A DNA stretch of 64,000 nucleotides, taken from Vibrio sp. 05-20-BW147 (GTDB lineage Bacteria > Pseudomonadota > Gammaproteobacteria > Enterobacterales > Vibrionaceae). Where the stretch lies: NCBI RefSeq assembly GCF_013369385.1, contig NZ_SZTO01000020.1, positions 1 through 64,000 on the forward strand. The letters are read 5' to 3'. This document shows, one piece after another, positions 7,754 to 16,684 of the stretch. The notes under the pieces were generated by a model. It did no database searches, was not told where the DNA came from, and saw only the letters and a program-made list of their open reading frames with translations. Within the stretch, counting starts at the first letter, position 1. Every line of letters starts with the position of its first letter. A program made the position numbers and the translations under genes.

Positions 7754-8847
7754 GGCGTTTGCGCCGTGACTGATTCGTCAACTTGCACTGGCGCCACGAC
7801 CAAAATGTCACGGCTGATCGGTTGAGTACTGCGGGTGATCAACGCCAAGCTGAAGTATTCGTAAGGACGAATGATCATCAACTCACCAATGCGACTTTTC
7901 GGCAAGGATATCTCATCGGAAGAACCACTTTTCTCGTAGCTGAATTGGCTGTCACTGCTACGATAAACGTTGTTTGAGGCTTTATAGAGTTCGAAAATAT
8001 GCCCTTGGCGTAAATTGTCCACTTTCCCTTTGTCCAAAATCACCACTTGGCTTGGTGCACTGTAATCGATGCCATCAATACTGCCCAATATCTTGGCATC
8101 AACATCTTGAGGGGCAGGCGCAGGATAAAAGGTCGTAGACAGTTCTTCGACGAGGTTTTCAGATTGAGGCAATGCAATGTCGTTGATCAATACTTCTTGT
8201 CGCTGACTGGTCACTTCAATACCGGAATAGTCTTGTGCCGATTCTTTAAGCTCACCTTGTGCAACCACACGTAGCGCGATCATGTTGGCATCGGGATCTC
8301 CTCGTTCAAACTCTTGCACTTGACGATAAATCGCCCAATGGGTTTCCGTTTGTTGGCCGCTGATGAAAATACGCTCGTCTTTGGCAAGGTATTTTCGTCC
8401 ATCGCTGGTTCCCATCACACGCGCGACACTGCTGAGCTTCTCTTTACTCAGTAGTCGGTCAGATTGCAGATAAGGCAGAACCAACCCTTCATCCACTGTT
8501 GGAACTGCTTTTTTCTCGGTGATTCGAGCTTTCGGGCTCAATGTCACCACCGGTTTTAAACTCAACATCGGCTGACCGTTTTTCCAAACTAACGAGAGCT
8601 TATCGCCAGGGTAGATTAAGTGAGGGTTATCAATATCAGGGTTGATTTGCCACAAACGCGGCCACAACCAAGGGCTATCCAAATAGAGCGCTGAGATATC
8701 CCAAAGGGTATCTCCTTTTACGACGACATAAGTTTGAGGTGCATCAGGCTTAATATTCAGTGGAGCTGGCGACTCTTGAGCTGCCACACTCACACTAAAC
8801 AACAAGGGTAGTAACACGCGTGAAGCGGCTTGCAGCACTGAGTTCAT
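7750..8847 (-). CDS. Secreted LysM-domain protein
   Basis: A 365-residue exported protein with a signal peptide (about residues 1-23, ending in SVAAQ) and one LysM domain at about 40-87 (YVVVKGDTLWDIS...NPHLIYPGDKLSLV). LysM domains bind peptidoglycan. The remaining 270 residues show no catalytic motif I recognise. Families of this kind are regularly encoded directly upstream of dprA in gammaproteobacteria, but the role is unknown. It is transcribed divergently from def. Confidence 0.9.
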   Translation of the reverse strand: MNSVLQAASRVLLPLLFSVSVAAQESPAPLNIKPDAPQTYVVVKGDTLWDISALYLDSPWLWPRLWQINPDIDNPHLIYPGDKLSLVWKNGQPMLSLKPVVTLSPKARITEKKAVPTVDEGLVLPYLQSDRLLSKEKLSSVARVMGTSDGRKYLAKDERIFISGQQTETHWAIYRQVQEFERGDPDANMIALRVVAQGELKESAQDYSGIEVTSQRQEVLINDIALPQSENLVEELSTTFYPAPAPQDVDAKILGSIDGIDYSAPSQVVILDKGKVDNLRQGHIFELYKASNNVYRSSDSQFSYEKSGSSDEISLPKSRIGELMIIRPYEYFSLALITRSTQPISRDILVVAPVQVDESVTAQTP

Positions 8848-8985
8848 GCCTTAACTCCTAGATGGATTAGCGAAGCGACAAATGGGAAATTGCTGCTAGG
8901 ATGCTGTCATTTAGGCTATAAAATGTCTAGAATTGAGCCAACAAGGTTTGTGCTGTTTCGGCACAGTTCAACATTTCGAGTGCAT

Positions 8986-9498
8986 ATGTCTGTATTACAA
9001 GTATTAACATTCCCGGATGATCGTCTTCGTACAGTAGCCAAACCGGTTGAAAAGGTGACACCAGAGATCCAAAAAATCGTCGACGACATGATAGAAACCA
9101 TGTACGACGAAGAAGGCATTGGTCTGGCGGCAACGCAAGTCGATATTCATCAACGCATCGTTGTGATTGATATTTCTGAGAGCCGTAACGAGCCGATGGT
9201 GTTAATCAATCCTGAAATTTTAGAAAAGCGTGGCGAAGATGGCATTGAAGAGGGCTGTCTATCGGTCCCAGGTGCCCGCGCACTCGTGCCACGCGCCGCT
9301 GAAGTCACGGTTAAAGCGTTAGATCGTGATGGAAACGAGTTCACCCTCGAAGCCGATGATTTACTGGCTATCTGTATTCAACACGAGTTGGATCACCTGC
9401 AAGGTAAGCTGTTTGTCGATTACCTATCACCGCTAAAGCGCAAACGTATCCAAGACAAGCTAGCCAAAATCAAACGCTTTAACGAGAAACAGCGCTAA
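8986..9498 (+). CDS. def: Peptide deformylase
   Basis: Removes the formyl group from the N-terminal formyl-methionine of new proteins. All three metal-site motifs are present: GIGLAATQ (44-51), EGCLS with Cys91, and HELDH with His133, Glu134 and His137. The length of 170 residues is standard. I use ATG 8986 (MSVLQVLTFPDD, matching the family start); the 32 codons upstream in frame have no counterpart in the family. It is followed by fmt 31 bases on, forming the usual def-fmt-rsmB run. Confidence 0.97.
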   Translation: MSVLQVLTFPDDRLRTVAKPVEKVTPEIQKIVDDMIETMYDEEGIGLAATQVDIHQRIVVIDISESRNEPMVLINPEILEKRGEDGIEEGCLSVPGARALVPRAAEVTVKALDRDGNEFTLEADDLLAICIQHELDHLQGKLFVDYLSPLKRKRIQDKLAKIKRFNEKQR

Positions 9499-9529
9499 AT
9501 CGCGCTGATACCATAAGAAGGAAGGTACC

Positions 9530-10477
9530 TTGAGCAAGCCTTTACGTATTGTATTTGCAGGTACTCCGGACTTCGCCGCCCAACATTTGGCGGCGTTGTT
9601 GTCTTCGGAGCATGAAGTCATTGCAGTTTACACCCAACCTGATCGCCCAGCCGGTCGCGGGAAAAAACTCACGGCAAGCCCTGTCAAAACCATTGCTTTG
9701 GAACACAACATTCCGGTTTACCAACCAGAAAACTTTAAGTCTGACGAAGCCAAGCAAGCCCTCGCGGATCTCAATGCTGACATCATGGTCGTGGTCGCTT
9801 ATGGCTTGTTATTACCACAAGCGGTGTTAGATACACCGAAATTGGGTTGTATCAACGTGCACGGTTCGATTCTGCCTCGCTGGCGCGGTGCTGCGCCAAT
9901 TCAGCGCTCTATTTGGGCGGGTGATGCTGAAACGGGCGTGACCATCATGCAAATGGACATCGGCCTAGATACCGGTGACATGCTGAAAATTGCCACGCTA
10001 CCGATCGACGCAAGCGATACCAGCGCCACCATGTACGATAAATTGGCCAAACTTGGCCCGGTGGCACTGGTTGAGTGTTTAGCCGATATCGCCACTGGCA
10101 AAGCCATCGCAATTAAGCAAGATGACGAGCGAGCAAACTACGCCAAGAAACTCAGCAAGGAAGAAGCACGCATCAGTTGGCAAGACGATGCAGAGCACAT
10201 CGAACGTTGTGTTCGTGCTTTCAATCCATGGCCAATGAGCCATTTCGAAGTGGCGGAAAACAGCATTAAAGTGTGGCAAAGCCGCGTCGAAGCCAGCAGT
10301 CATGACGCACCCGCGGGGACCATCCTCAAAGCGGATAAAAGCGGCATTTATGTCGCCACTGGCCATGGCTGCCTAGTGTTGGAACAGATCCAAATTCCAG
10401 GCAAAAAAGCAATGCCAGTACAAGATGTTCTCAACGCTCGCGCCGCTTGGTTTGAAGTTGGTAGTGTACTGAGTTAA
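9530..10477 (+). CDS. fmt: Methionyl-tRNA formyltransferase
   Basis: Formylates Met-tRNAfMet for translation initiation, the counterpart of the upstream deformylase. The 315 residues contain the N-terminal formyltransferase domain with FAGTPDFAA, the QPDRPAGRGKKL loop, HGSILPRWRGAAPIQRS around 108-124 and GDTGVTIMQMD-like text, and a C-terminal tRNA-binding domain from about 207. Translation starts at TTG (9530), placed nine bases after AAGGAAGG. No ATG or GTG codon fits the conserved N-terminus, so this is a genuine rare start codon. Confidence 0.96.
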   Translation: MSKPLRIVFAGTPDFAAQHLAALLSSEHEVIAVYTQPDRPAGRGKKLTASPVKTIALEHNIPVYQPENFKSDEAKQALADLNADIMVVVAYGLLLPQAVLDTPKLGCINVHGSILPRWRGAAPIQRSIWAGDAETGVTIMQMDIGLDTGDMLKIATLPIDASDTSATMYDKLAKLGPVALVECLADIATGKAIAIKQDDERANYAKKLSKEEARISWQDDAEHIERCVRAFNPWPMSHFEVAENSIKVWQSRVEASSHDAPAGTILKADKSGIYVATGHGCLVLEQIQIPGKKAMPVQDVLNARAAWFEVGSVLS

Positions 10478-10491
10478 CCTGCCAAGCAATC

Positions 10492-10539
10492 GGGCATTTT
10501 TGCCCAGTTTAAGAACTTTACGAGGGCAGAGACGCCCTC
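10492..10539 (+). other. Two hairpins in the fmt-rsmB gap
   Basis: GGGCA-TTTT-TGCCC (10492-10505) and GAGGGC-AGAGAC-GCCCTC (10522-10539) lie between fmt and rsmB. The second is followed by TTTAACTTT, a poor U-tract, so it could be a weak terminator or mRNA stabiliser rather than a full operon end. Confidence 0.45.
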
Positions 10540-10560
10540 TTTAACTTTAAGGTACTCATC

Positions 10561-11841
10561 ATGAATGTTCGCGCTGCGGCTGCAAACGTCTTGTATCAAG
10601 TTGTCGACCGAGGCAACTCTCTATCGACCGCCCTTCCTGAAGCTCAACAATCCATTCGCCCTCGCGACCACGCCTTGCTGCAAGAGATCTGCTATGGCGC
10701 GTTACGTTACCTACCTCGTCTAGAGAGCATTGCCGGTAAGCTGATGGATAAGCCTCTCAAAGGTAAACAACGTGTTTTTCATCACCTCATTTTGGTTGGC
10801 TTATACCAGTTAGGTCACATGCGCATTCCGGCGCACGCGGCGGTTGGTGAAACGGTGGAAGGCGCACAAGCGCTGAAAGGGCCTCGCTTACGCGGCTTGA
10901 TTAATGCGGTTTTGCGCAACTATCAGCGTGAACAACAAGCATTGGATGAGTTTTCTGTCAGCCACAATGCCGGCAAATACGTTCACCCAAGTTGGCTACT
11001 GAAAATCCTGCAAGATGCTTACCCTGAGCAATGGCAGACGATTGTTGAAGCCAACAATAACAAAGCGCCGATGTGGCTACGCGTGAATCACGCTCATCAT
11101 GATCGCGACGAATATCTGCAACTGCTCAAAAATGCAAACATTGATAGCACTCTGCACAGTGAAGCGATGGACGCCATAAAATTGGCCGCCCCTTGTGATG
11201 TACACAGCTTGCCAGGGTTTGAGCAAGGTTGGGTTTCTGTGCAAGATGCCGCCGCACAGCTGTCGTTTAACTATCTACAACCTAAAGATGGCGAACTGAT
11301 CCTCGATTGCTGCGCGGCACCTGGTGGTAAAACCGCGCACATTTTAGAACGAGTCTCTGCTCATGAAGTCGTGGCACTGGACTGCGATGAACAACGCTTG
11401 AAAAGAGTGACGGAAAACCTGAAACGCCTCAATCTTCAAGCAAAAGTGATTTGCGGTGATGCACGCAATCCTGAACAATGGTGGCAAGGCGAGCAATTTG
11501 ACCGTATTTTGCTCGATGCACCTTGCTCTGCAACCGGGGTGATTCGTCGTCACCCTGACATAAAATGGCTACGCCGAGCAGAAGACATTGCGGCTCTCGC
11601 TGAGCTACAAAGCGAAATTTTTGATGCCATGTGGGCACAACTTAAGCCCGGCGGTACCTTGGTTTACGCTACTTGTTCTATCACCCCAATGGAAAACGTG
11701 GAACAAGTGAAAGCGTTCCTCGCAAGAACACCAGAAGCACAACTGATTGGCTCTGAACGCGAGAATCCAGGCCGTCAGATTCTTCCAGGGGAAGAAGATA
11801 TGGATGGCTTCTACTATGCCGTGCTGGTTAAGCAAGCATAA
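10561..11841 (+). CDS. rsmB: 16S rRNA (cytosine-967-C5)-methyltransferase
   Basis: Methylates C967 of 16S rRNA. The 426 residues combine an N-terminal NusB-like RNA-binding domain (about 1-140) and a C-terminal SAM-dependent methyltransferase domain. Visible motifs are the SAM loop DCCAAPGGKTAHIL near 243, LDAPCSATGV with one conserved cysteine, and VYATCSITPMENVEQV with the catalytic cysteine in the TC motif. The gene is followed by a strong hairpin before trkA. Confidence 0.96.
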   Translation: MNVRAAAANVLYQVVDRGNSLSTALPEAQQSIRPRDHALLQEICYGALRYLPRLESIAGKLMDKPLKGKQRVFHHLILVGLYQLGHMRIPAHAAVGETVEGAQALKGPRLRGLINAVLRNYQREQQALDEFSVSHNAGKYVHPSWLLKILQDAYPEQWQTIVEANNNKAPMWLRVNHAHHDRDEYLQLLKNANIDSTLHSEAMDAIKLAAPCDVHSLPGFEQGWVSVQDAAAQLSFNYLQPKDGELILDCCAAPGGKTAHILERVSAHEVVALDCDEQRLKRVTENLKRLNLQAKVICGDARNPEQWWQGEQFDRILLDAPCSATGVIRRHPDIKWLRRAEDIAALAELQSEIFDAMWAQLKPGGTLVYATCSITPMENVEQVKAFLARTPEAQLIGSERENPGRQILPGEEDMDGFYYAVLVKQA

Positions 11842-11848
11842 GCAAACT

Positions 11849-11877
11849 GGCGATTGAATCTCTTCAATCGCCTTTTT
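11849..11877 (+). terminator. Strong terminator between rsmB and trkA
   Basis: A perfect 10-bp stem, GGCGATTGAA / TTCAATCGCC, with loop TCTC, followed by TTTTT. It ends only about 20 bases before the trkA start codon. Confidence 0.85.
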
Positions 11878-11896
11878 CGAATTACGAGAACAGAGT

Positions 11897-13273
11897 ATGA
11901 AAATCATTATTCTTGGCGCAGGTCAGGTTGGCGGCACGCTGGCAGAAAATCTGGTTGGCGAAAATAACGATATCACTATTGTCGATAAAAATGGCGACCG
12001 TCTGAGAGAGCTGCAGGACAAATATGACTTGCGAGTGGTGAATGGCCACGCCAGTCACCCAGACGTGCTACACGAAGCAGGCGCACAAGATGCCGACATG
12101 CTGGTAGCCGTGACCAATACTGATGAAACCAACATGGCTGCTTGTCAGGTGGCTTTTACTCTGTTCAACACCCCCAACCGAATTGCTCGCATTCGCTCAC
12201 CGCAATACTTAATGCAAAAAGAAGCGCTGTTTAAATCCGGCGCGATTCCTGTCGATCATTTGATTGCCCCCGAGGAGCTGGTGACCAGCTACATTGAACG
12301 TTTGATTCAATACCCTGGTGCATTGCAAGTGGTGAGCTTTGCGGAAGAAAAAGTCAGCCTCGTTGCCGTAAAAGCTTACTATGGCGGCCCGTTGGTGGGT
12401 AACGCACTTTCTGCCTTACGCGAACACATGCCTCACATTGATACCCGTGTTGCCGCGATTTTCCGCCAAGGCCGTCCGATTCGTCCTCAAGGCACCACCA
12501 TCATTGAAGCCGATGATGAAGTCTTTTTCGTTGCCGCCAGTAACCACATTCGCTCTGTGATGAGCGAGTTACAGCGACTGGAAAAACCTTATCGCCGTAT
12601 CATGATCGTCGGCGGTGGTAACATCGGCGCCAGCTTAGCCAAGCGTTTAGAACAAACCTATAGCGTGAAGCTGATTGAGCGCAACCTACAGCGAGCAGAA
12701 AAGCTGTCAGAAGAGTTGGAAAACACCATCGTGTTTTGTGGTGATGCCGCCGATCAAGAGCTACTGACGGAAGAAAACATTGATCAAGTCGACGTCTTTA
12801 TCGCCCTGACCAACGAGGACGAAACCAACATCATGTCGGCGATGTTGGCCAAACGCATGGGTGCCAAAAAAGTGATGGTGCTGATCCAGCGTGGTGCTTA
12901 CGTCGACCTAGTGCAAGGCGGCGTCATTGATGTGGCCATTTCACCTCAACAAGCGACCATTTCAGCACTATTGACCCACGTTCGACGTGCCGACATCGTT
13001 AACGTCTCCTCTCTACGCCGCGGCGCTGCAGAAGCAATTGAAGCGGTTGCACACGGCGATGAAAGCAACTCGAAAGTAGTGGGACGCGCCGTTGGCGACA
13101 TCAAACTGCCACCGGGTACCACCATTGGTGCGATTGTGCGTGGCGAAGAAGTGCTCATCGCCCATGACCGCACCGTGATTGAACAAGATGATCACGTGGT
13201 GATGTTCTTGGTCGATAAGAAATACGTGCCAGACGTCGAAGCTCTGTTCCAGCCGAGCCCATTCTTCCTCTAG
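11897..13273 (+). CDS. trkA: Trk potassium uptake, NAD-binding regulatory subunit TrkA
   Basis: Cytoplasmic gating ring of the Trk potassium channel. The 458 residues hold two tandem RCK modules, each with a Rossmann NAD-binding half (GAGQVGGTLAENL near 7 and VGGGNIGASLAKRLE near 237) and a RCK_C half. It binds the membrane subunit TrkH, encoded nine bases downstream. In E. coli trkA and trkH are far apart; here they are adjacent, as in other Vibrio. The rsmB terminator sits immediately upstream, so expression requires read-through or a promoter inside rsmB. Confidence 0.97.
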   Translation: MKIIILGAGQVGGTLAENLVGENNDITIVDKNGDRLRELQDKYDLRVVNGHASHPDVLHEAGAQDADMLVAVTNTDETNMAACQVAFTLFNTPNRIARIRSPQYLMQKEALFKSGAIPVDHLIAPEELVTSYIERLIQYPGALQVVSFAEEKVSLVAVKAYYGGPLVGNALSALREHMPHIDTRVAAIFRQGRPIRPQGTTIIEADDEVFFVAASNHIRSVMSELQRLEKPYRRIMIVGGGNIGASLAKRLEQTYSVKLIERNLQRAEKLSEELENTIVFCGDAADQELLTEENIDQVDVFIALTNEDETNIMSAMLAKRMGAKKVMVLIQRGAYVDLVQGGVIDVAISPQQATISALLTHVRRADIVNVSSLRRGAAEAIEAVAHGDESNSKVVGRAVGDIKLPPGTTIGAIVRGEEVLIAHDRTVIEQDDHVVMFLVDKKYVPDVEALFQPSPFFL

Positions 13274-13282
13274 GATTTTCCT

Positions 13283-14728
13283 ATGGTGAACTTTCGTCCC
13301 GTACTGTTTGTGATTGGGCTAGTGCTTTCCAAGCTCGCCCTTTTCATGTACGTCCCTACCCTTGTGGCCTTTTTTACGGGCACAGGCGGCTTTCTTGATT
13401 TCGGCCAAGCGGTGTTGATCACCCATTTTGCCGCGTTTGTCTGCCTGAGCATTGGCCGCACCGCACACTTTAAACTCAGTGTGCGCGATATGTTCCTCAT
13501 CACCAGTTTGGTGTGGACCATCGCCAGCGCGTTTGCCGCGCTACCGTTTATGTTCATCAACCACATCAGCTTTACTGACGCCTACTTCGAAACCATGTCT
13601 GGCATCACCACCACCGGTTCCACCGTGCTGAGTGGTTTGGATAACATGGCTCCGAGTATTTTGCTATGGCGTTCGATCTTGCAATGGCTTGGAGGAATTG
13701 GCTTTATTGTGATGGCCGTTGCGGTGTTGCCGATGCTAAACGTCGGCGGGATGAAGCTGTTCCAAACGGAATCTTCCGATTGGTCAGACAAAAGCAGCCC
13801 AAGAGCCAAAACCGTGGCGAAAAACATTGTGGTGGTGTACCTGGTACTCACCGGGCTCTGTTTGATTGGTTACCTGCTGACCGGCATGAACCTGTTTGAT
13901 GCCATCAACCACTCCTTCACCACGCTTTCAACGGGCGGCTACTCCACCTCTGACGGTTCCATGAACCATTTTTCTAACGGCGCACACTGGATCGCCACCT
14001 TATTTATGTTCTTGGGTGGTTTGCCATTTTTGTTGTTTGTTTCTGCGATGCGCAAGCGCCGCCTTGATGCTTTGATCAAAGACGCTCAAGTACGCGGTTT
14101 TACCTACCTGTTTTTAGGCACCAGCTTGGTTATTTCAGCTTGGTTGGTGATTCGTGACGGTTACACTATTGCCGATGCACTGCGCGTGGCGATGTTTAAC
14201 ATTGTTTCTGTGGTGACGACGACGGGCTTCGGCCTAGAAGATTTCACCGCTTGGGGCGCACTCCCTACGACCTTATTTGCGTTTTTGATGATGGCTGGCG
14301 CGTGTTCAGGCTCCACTTCTGGCGGTATTAAGATCTTCCGCTTCCAGATCGCCATGACACTGCTGAATAAACAGATCATGAAACTGATTCACCCATCAGG
14401 CATTTTTGTCCAACGCTACAATCAACGACCAGTGAATGATGATATTGTGCGCTCTGTGGTGGCGTTTGGTTTAATGTTCTTCATTACCATCATCGCCATT
14501 GCGGGCGGCTTAAGCGCGATGGGGCTTGATCCCGTCACCAGTATTTCTGGCTCAATTACCGCGGTGGCCAACGTCGGCCCAGGCATGGGCAGCATCATTG
14601 GACCAACGGGTAACTTTGCTCCGCTGCCTGATGCCGCTAAGTGGCTACTCAGTTTCGGCATGTTGATGGGACGTTTAGAAATTCTCACCTTATTGGTGCT
14701 GTTTTTTCCTGCTTTCTGGCGCCGTTAG
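13283..14728 (+). CDS. trkH: Trk potassium uptake membrane subunit TrkH
   Basis: Potassium-conducting integral membrane protein of 481 residues. It has the repeated membrane-pore-membrane layout of the Trk/Ktr/HKT family. The filter-region text can be seen as MSGITTTGSTVLS (near 111), TTLSTGGYST (near 218), VVTTTGFG (near 312) and AVANVGPGMG (near 428). The first membrane segment begins at about residue 5. It starts nine bases after trkA and ends at a terminator shared with the convergent hemolysin III family gene. Confidence 0.97.
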   Translation: MVNFRPVLFVIGLVLSKLALFMYVPTLVAFFTGTGGFLDFGQAVLITHFAAFVCLSIGRTAHFKLSVRDMFLITSLVWTIASAFAALPFMFINHISFTDAYFETMSGITTTGSTVLSGLDNMAPSILLWRSILQWLGGIGFIVMAVAVLPMLNVGGMKLFQTESSDWSDKSSPRAKTVAKNIVVVYLVLTGLCLIGYLLTGMNLFDAINHSFTTLSTGGYSTSDGSMNHFSNGAHWIATLFMFLGGLPFLLFVSAMRKRRLDALIKDAQVRGFTYLFLGTSLVISAWLVIRDGYTIADALRVAMFNIVSVVTTTGFGLEDFTAWGALPTTLFAFLMMAGACSGSTSGGIKIFRFQIAMTLLNKQIMKLIHPSGIFVQRYNQRPVNDDIVRSVVAFGLMFFITIIAIAGGLSAMGLDPVTSISGSITAVANVGPGMGSIIGPTGNFAPLPDAAKWLLSFGMLMGRLEILTLLVLFFPAFWRR

Positions 14729-14768
14729 GTGTTGTTGAAACGGCAATTTCTACAGCCCCAAAACAAAG

Positions 14769-14788
14769 AACCCGGTTTAAACCGGGCT
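14769..14788. terminator. Shared convergent terminator of trkH and the hemolysin III gene
   Basis: The perfect 16-bp palindrome CCCGGTTTAAACCGGG (14771-14786), extended by flanking pairs, has T-rich sequence on the minus-strand exit side. It contains the stop codon (14777-14779) of the minus-strand gene. Confidence 0.7.
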
Positions 14789-15421
14789 CACATAAAGATA
14801 AATCGCTAGGAAGTGACACACACAACCAGCCAATACAAAACAGTGCCAAATGGCATGATTGTAGGGGATCTTCTTGGCTACATAGAAAATAACCCCAAGC
14901 GAATAAATCAATCCACCCGCGGCGAGCAGTGTCAAGCCTCCAATGTCTAATGAGATCGCCAGTTGGTAGATCACAATCAGTGACAACCAACCCATCAACA
15001 GATAACTCACCAAAGAGAAGCGCTTAAAGCGATAGACAAACGCCACTTTCATAATGATGCCCAACAAGGCTATCGACCAAATCACAATCATTAAGCCGAT
15101 CGCCAAAGGCGTGCGTAAACTCACCAACAGGAATGGGGTATAACTGCCCGCAATGAGCAGATAAATCGCACTGTGGTCAAAGGTTTTGAGCCAACGTTTC
15201 GCCTTAGGATGAGGAATGGCATGGTAAAGCGTCGAGGCCAAAAACAGCACAATGATGCTCGACCCGTAAATCGCCATGCTGGCAATGGTCAGCCCGTCTG
15301 CATGGTGCTCCGTGGCTTTCACCAACAGCATCACCAAGCCAACAATACCAAAAATCATGCCTAACCCGTGTGTGACTGCATTCGCCACTTCTTCACGCAC
15401 ACTATATTGACTGACTGACAT
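14777..15421 (-). CDS. Hemolysin III family membrane protein (YqfA-like)
   Basis: A 214-residue polytopic membrane protein with seven predicted segments, of the HlyIII/PAQR superfamily. The family pattern is visible: an early NAVTHGLG motif, SSIIVLFLASTLYHA, DHSAIYLLIAGSYTPF and a late HAIWHCFVLAGCVCHFLA block, with conserved Ser, His and Asp residues thought to form a metal site. Despite the name, haemolytic activity is not established for YqfA. In E. coli FabR-linked regulation of yqfA suggests a membrane-lipid role, and a long palindrome lies about 50 bases upstream here. Confidence 0.9.
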   Translation of the reverse strand: MSVSQYSVREEVANAVTHGLGMIFGIVGLVMLLVKATEHHADGLTIASMAIYGSSIIVLFLASTLYHAIPHPKAKRWLKTFDHSAIYLLIAGSYTPFLLVSLRTPLAIGLMIVIWSIALLGIIMKVAFVYRFKRFSLVSYLLMGWLSLIVIYQLAISLDIGGLTLLAAGGLIYSLGVIFYVAKKIPYNHAIWHCFVLAGCVCHFLAIYLYVSPV

Positions 15422-15471
15422 AGCAAATACACTGAAACCTCTAATGGAATAGTTGCTCTAGTATGTCACAA

Positions 15472-15493
15472 TTAGCTTACACGTGTAAGCTAA
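15472..15493. promoter_or_regulatory. Perfect 22-bp palindrome upstream of the hemolysin III gene (candidate FabR operator)
   Basis: A perfect inverted repeat whose inner 18 bases are AGCTTACACGTGTAAGCT. It lies 51 bases before the start of the yqfA-like gene. A TetR-family repressor is the most natural reader of such a site. FabR is favoured because its published E. coli targets include yqfA. The assignment rests on memory of those targets, not on a search. Confidence 0.6.
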
Positions 15494-15573
15494 AAAGGTT
15501 AAATTTTGGTTATTTGATGTCTGCTTAAAATGAGGGCGTCTTTTTCGCTTTACCATCATCATGTTAGTGAATG

Positions 15574-16368
15574 CTAGGTCGTTTCTTCTAAATAACCCAG
15601 CACTGTCTCTCCCGCCTGTTTTGCCGATAAGTTCAGTGGTAACACCAACTCACGCTGTAGTTTTCCTAACCCCAACAAGCTGGCCAGCATGCCTCTTCCC
15701 CCTTCACGATGGCGATCAATTTCAAACCACAACTTCAGCTCATTTGGGGAACGATAAGCCACCACTTCCAGCTCACGCCAACGACCATGAAATGGCCCTG
15801 TAGTTGGGACAAACTCGAACTCTTGCACAAAGGGCAGTTCAAAGCCTTTCACTTCCTCACACTCCACTTGGCGAATACGCAGCCCTTGCTCTTCCAAAGC
15901 GGTAAAAATGCCGTCCATCATAGGATCAGGCCGTACGGTGAGAATGTCTTTGTCTGTTGGGTCAATCGCCAAAGCGATATCCAAACCAGTTTCCAACCAC
16001 ACTTTGGCATCACCAATGGTAATCGGGGTGTTGAACGGAATGTCTAATGCGACATCAAACACCCGCTCTTCACTCGGTTTGATGACAAACGCGTATGGCA
16101 GACTCCAGCTGGCCAGCACATGACTTTGTGGCACACGGCGAGTTTGCTGCCCTTGAGAGCTGCTGCCGCGATCTTCTTTCACTTCCGCAATGTAACGACA
16201 ACACAGCTTCAAATGAATATTGTCGATCTCTTGCTCGCTCGAACCGCCATAAACATGCACCTTAATATTGGCCGCTTGACCAGGGTAAAGCACTTCTTGC
16301 TGTAAGATGGAATCGACTTTCGCGCTTCCAATACCAAAACTGGCGAGGGTTTTCTTCAAAAATGACAT
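15574..16368 (-). CDS. Spo0M-like protein
   Basis: About 264 residues matching the Spo0M (sporulation-control) family, which has an arrestin-like beta-sandwich fold and occurs widely in non-sporulating bacteria. It is cytosolic, since no signal peptide is visible. The role in Vibrio is unknown. ATG 16368 (MSFLKKTLASFG) is preceded by AGGAGG at five bases, an excellent ribosome-binding site; a GTG two codons earlier overlaps that site. The gene stands alone between the hemolysin III gene and an unannotated stretch. Confidence 0.88.
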   Translation of the reverse strand: MSFLKKTLASFGIGSAKVDSILQQEVLYPGQAANIKVHVYGGSSEQEIDNIHLKLCCRYIAEVKEDRGSSSQGQQTRRVPQSHVLASWSLPYAFVIKPSEERVFDVALDIPFNTPITIGDAKVWLETGLDIALAIDPTDKDILTVRPDPMMDGIFTALEEQGLRIRQVECEEVKGFELPFVQEFEFVPTTGPFHGRWRELEVVAYRSPNELKLWFEIDRHREGGRGMLASLLGLGKLQRELVLPLNLSAKQAGETVLGYLEETT

Positions 16369-16539
16369 ACGCACCTCCTGCTGCTGTTCTGATAGTACTG
16401 ATAATGTCTGATTGAGTACTACTATCTAGCTCACATCTCATCGGATATTTATCAATACTGTAACGTTTTGCAGACATTTTTTTATCGCTGCCACTGCTCA
16501 ACTATCGATCGATCACCATAACGGTGCTACTCTATGTTC

Positions 16540-16555
16540 GATATGCATGCATATC
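16540..16555. repeat. Perfect 16-bp palindrome in the Spo0M/small-ORF gap
   Basis: GATATGCATGCATATC reads the same on both strands. It lies 172 bases upstream of the Spo0M-like gene and about 130 bases before the small ORF at 16685. It may be an operator, but the cognate regulator is unknown. Confidence 0.5.
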
Positions 16556-16580
16556 ATTATTCCTACACTTTTATTTGGAT

Positions 16581-16666
16581 TGGCGAAAGCCAGAAAGAGC
16601 CAACCTTCACTCAACTGAAGCTCAACTCATAAAAATGTAGGCCATTACATTGGCAATGGATATGCC
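16581..16666 (+). other. Run of four short hairpins ahead of the small ORF
   Basis: Four consecutive inverted repeats: TGGC-GAAA-GCCA (16581-16592, a GNRA-type loop), CTTCA/TGAAG (16605-16620), AATGTA/TACATT (16634-16651) and GGCA/TGCC (16652-16666). Each is weak alone. Together they suggest a structured 5' leader or a small RNA. Confidence 0.4.
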
Positions 16667-16684
16667 TGACAGTTAGGTAACTTA

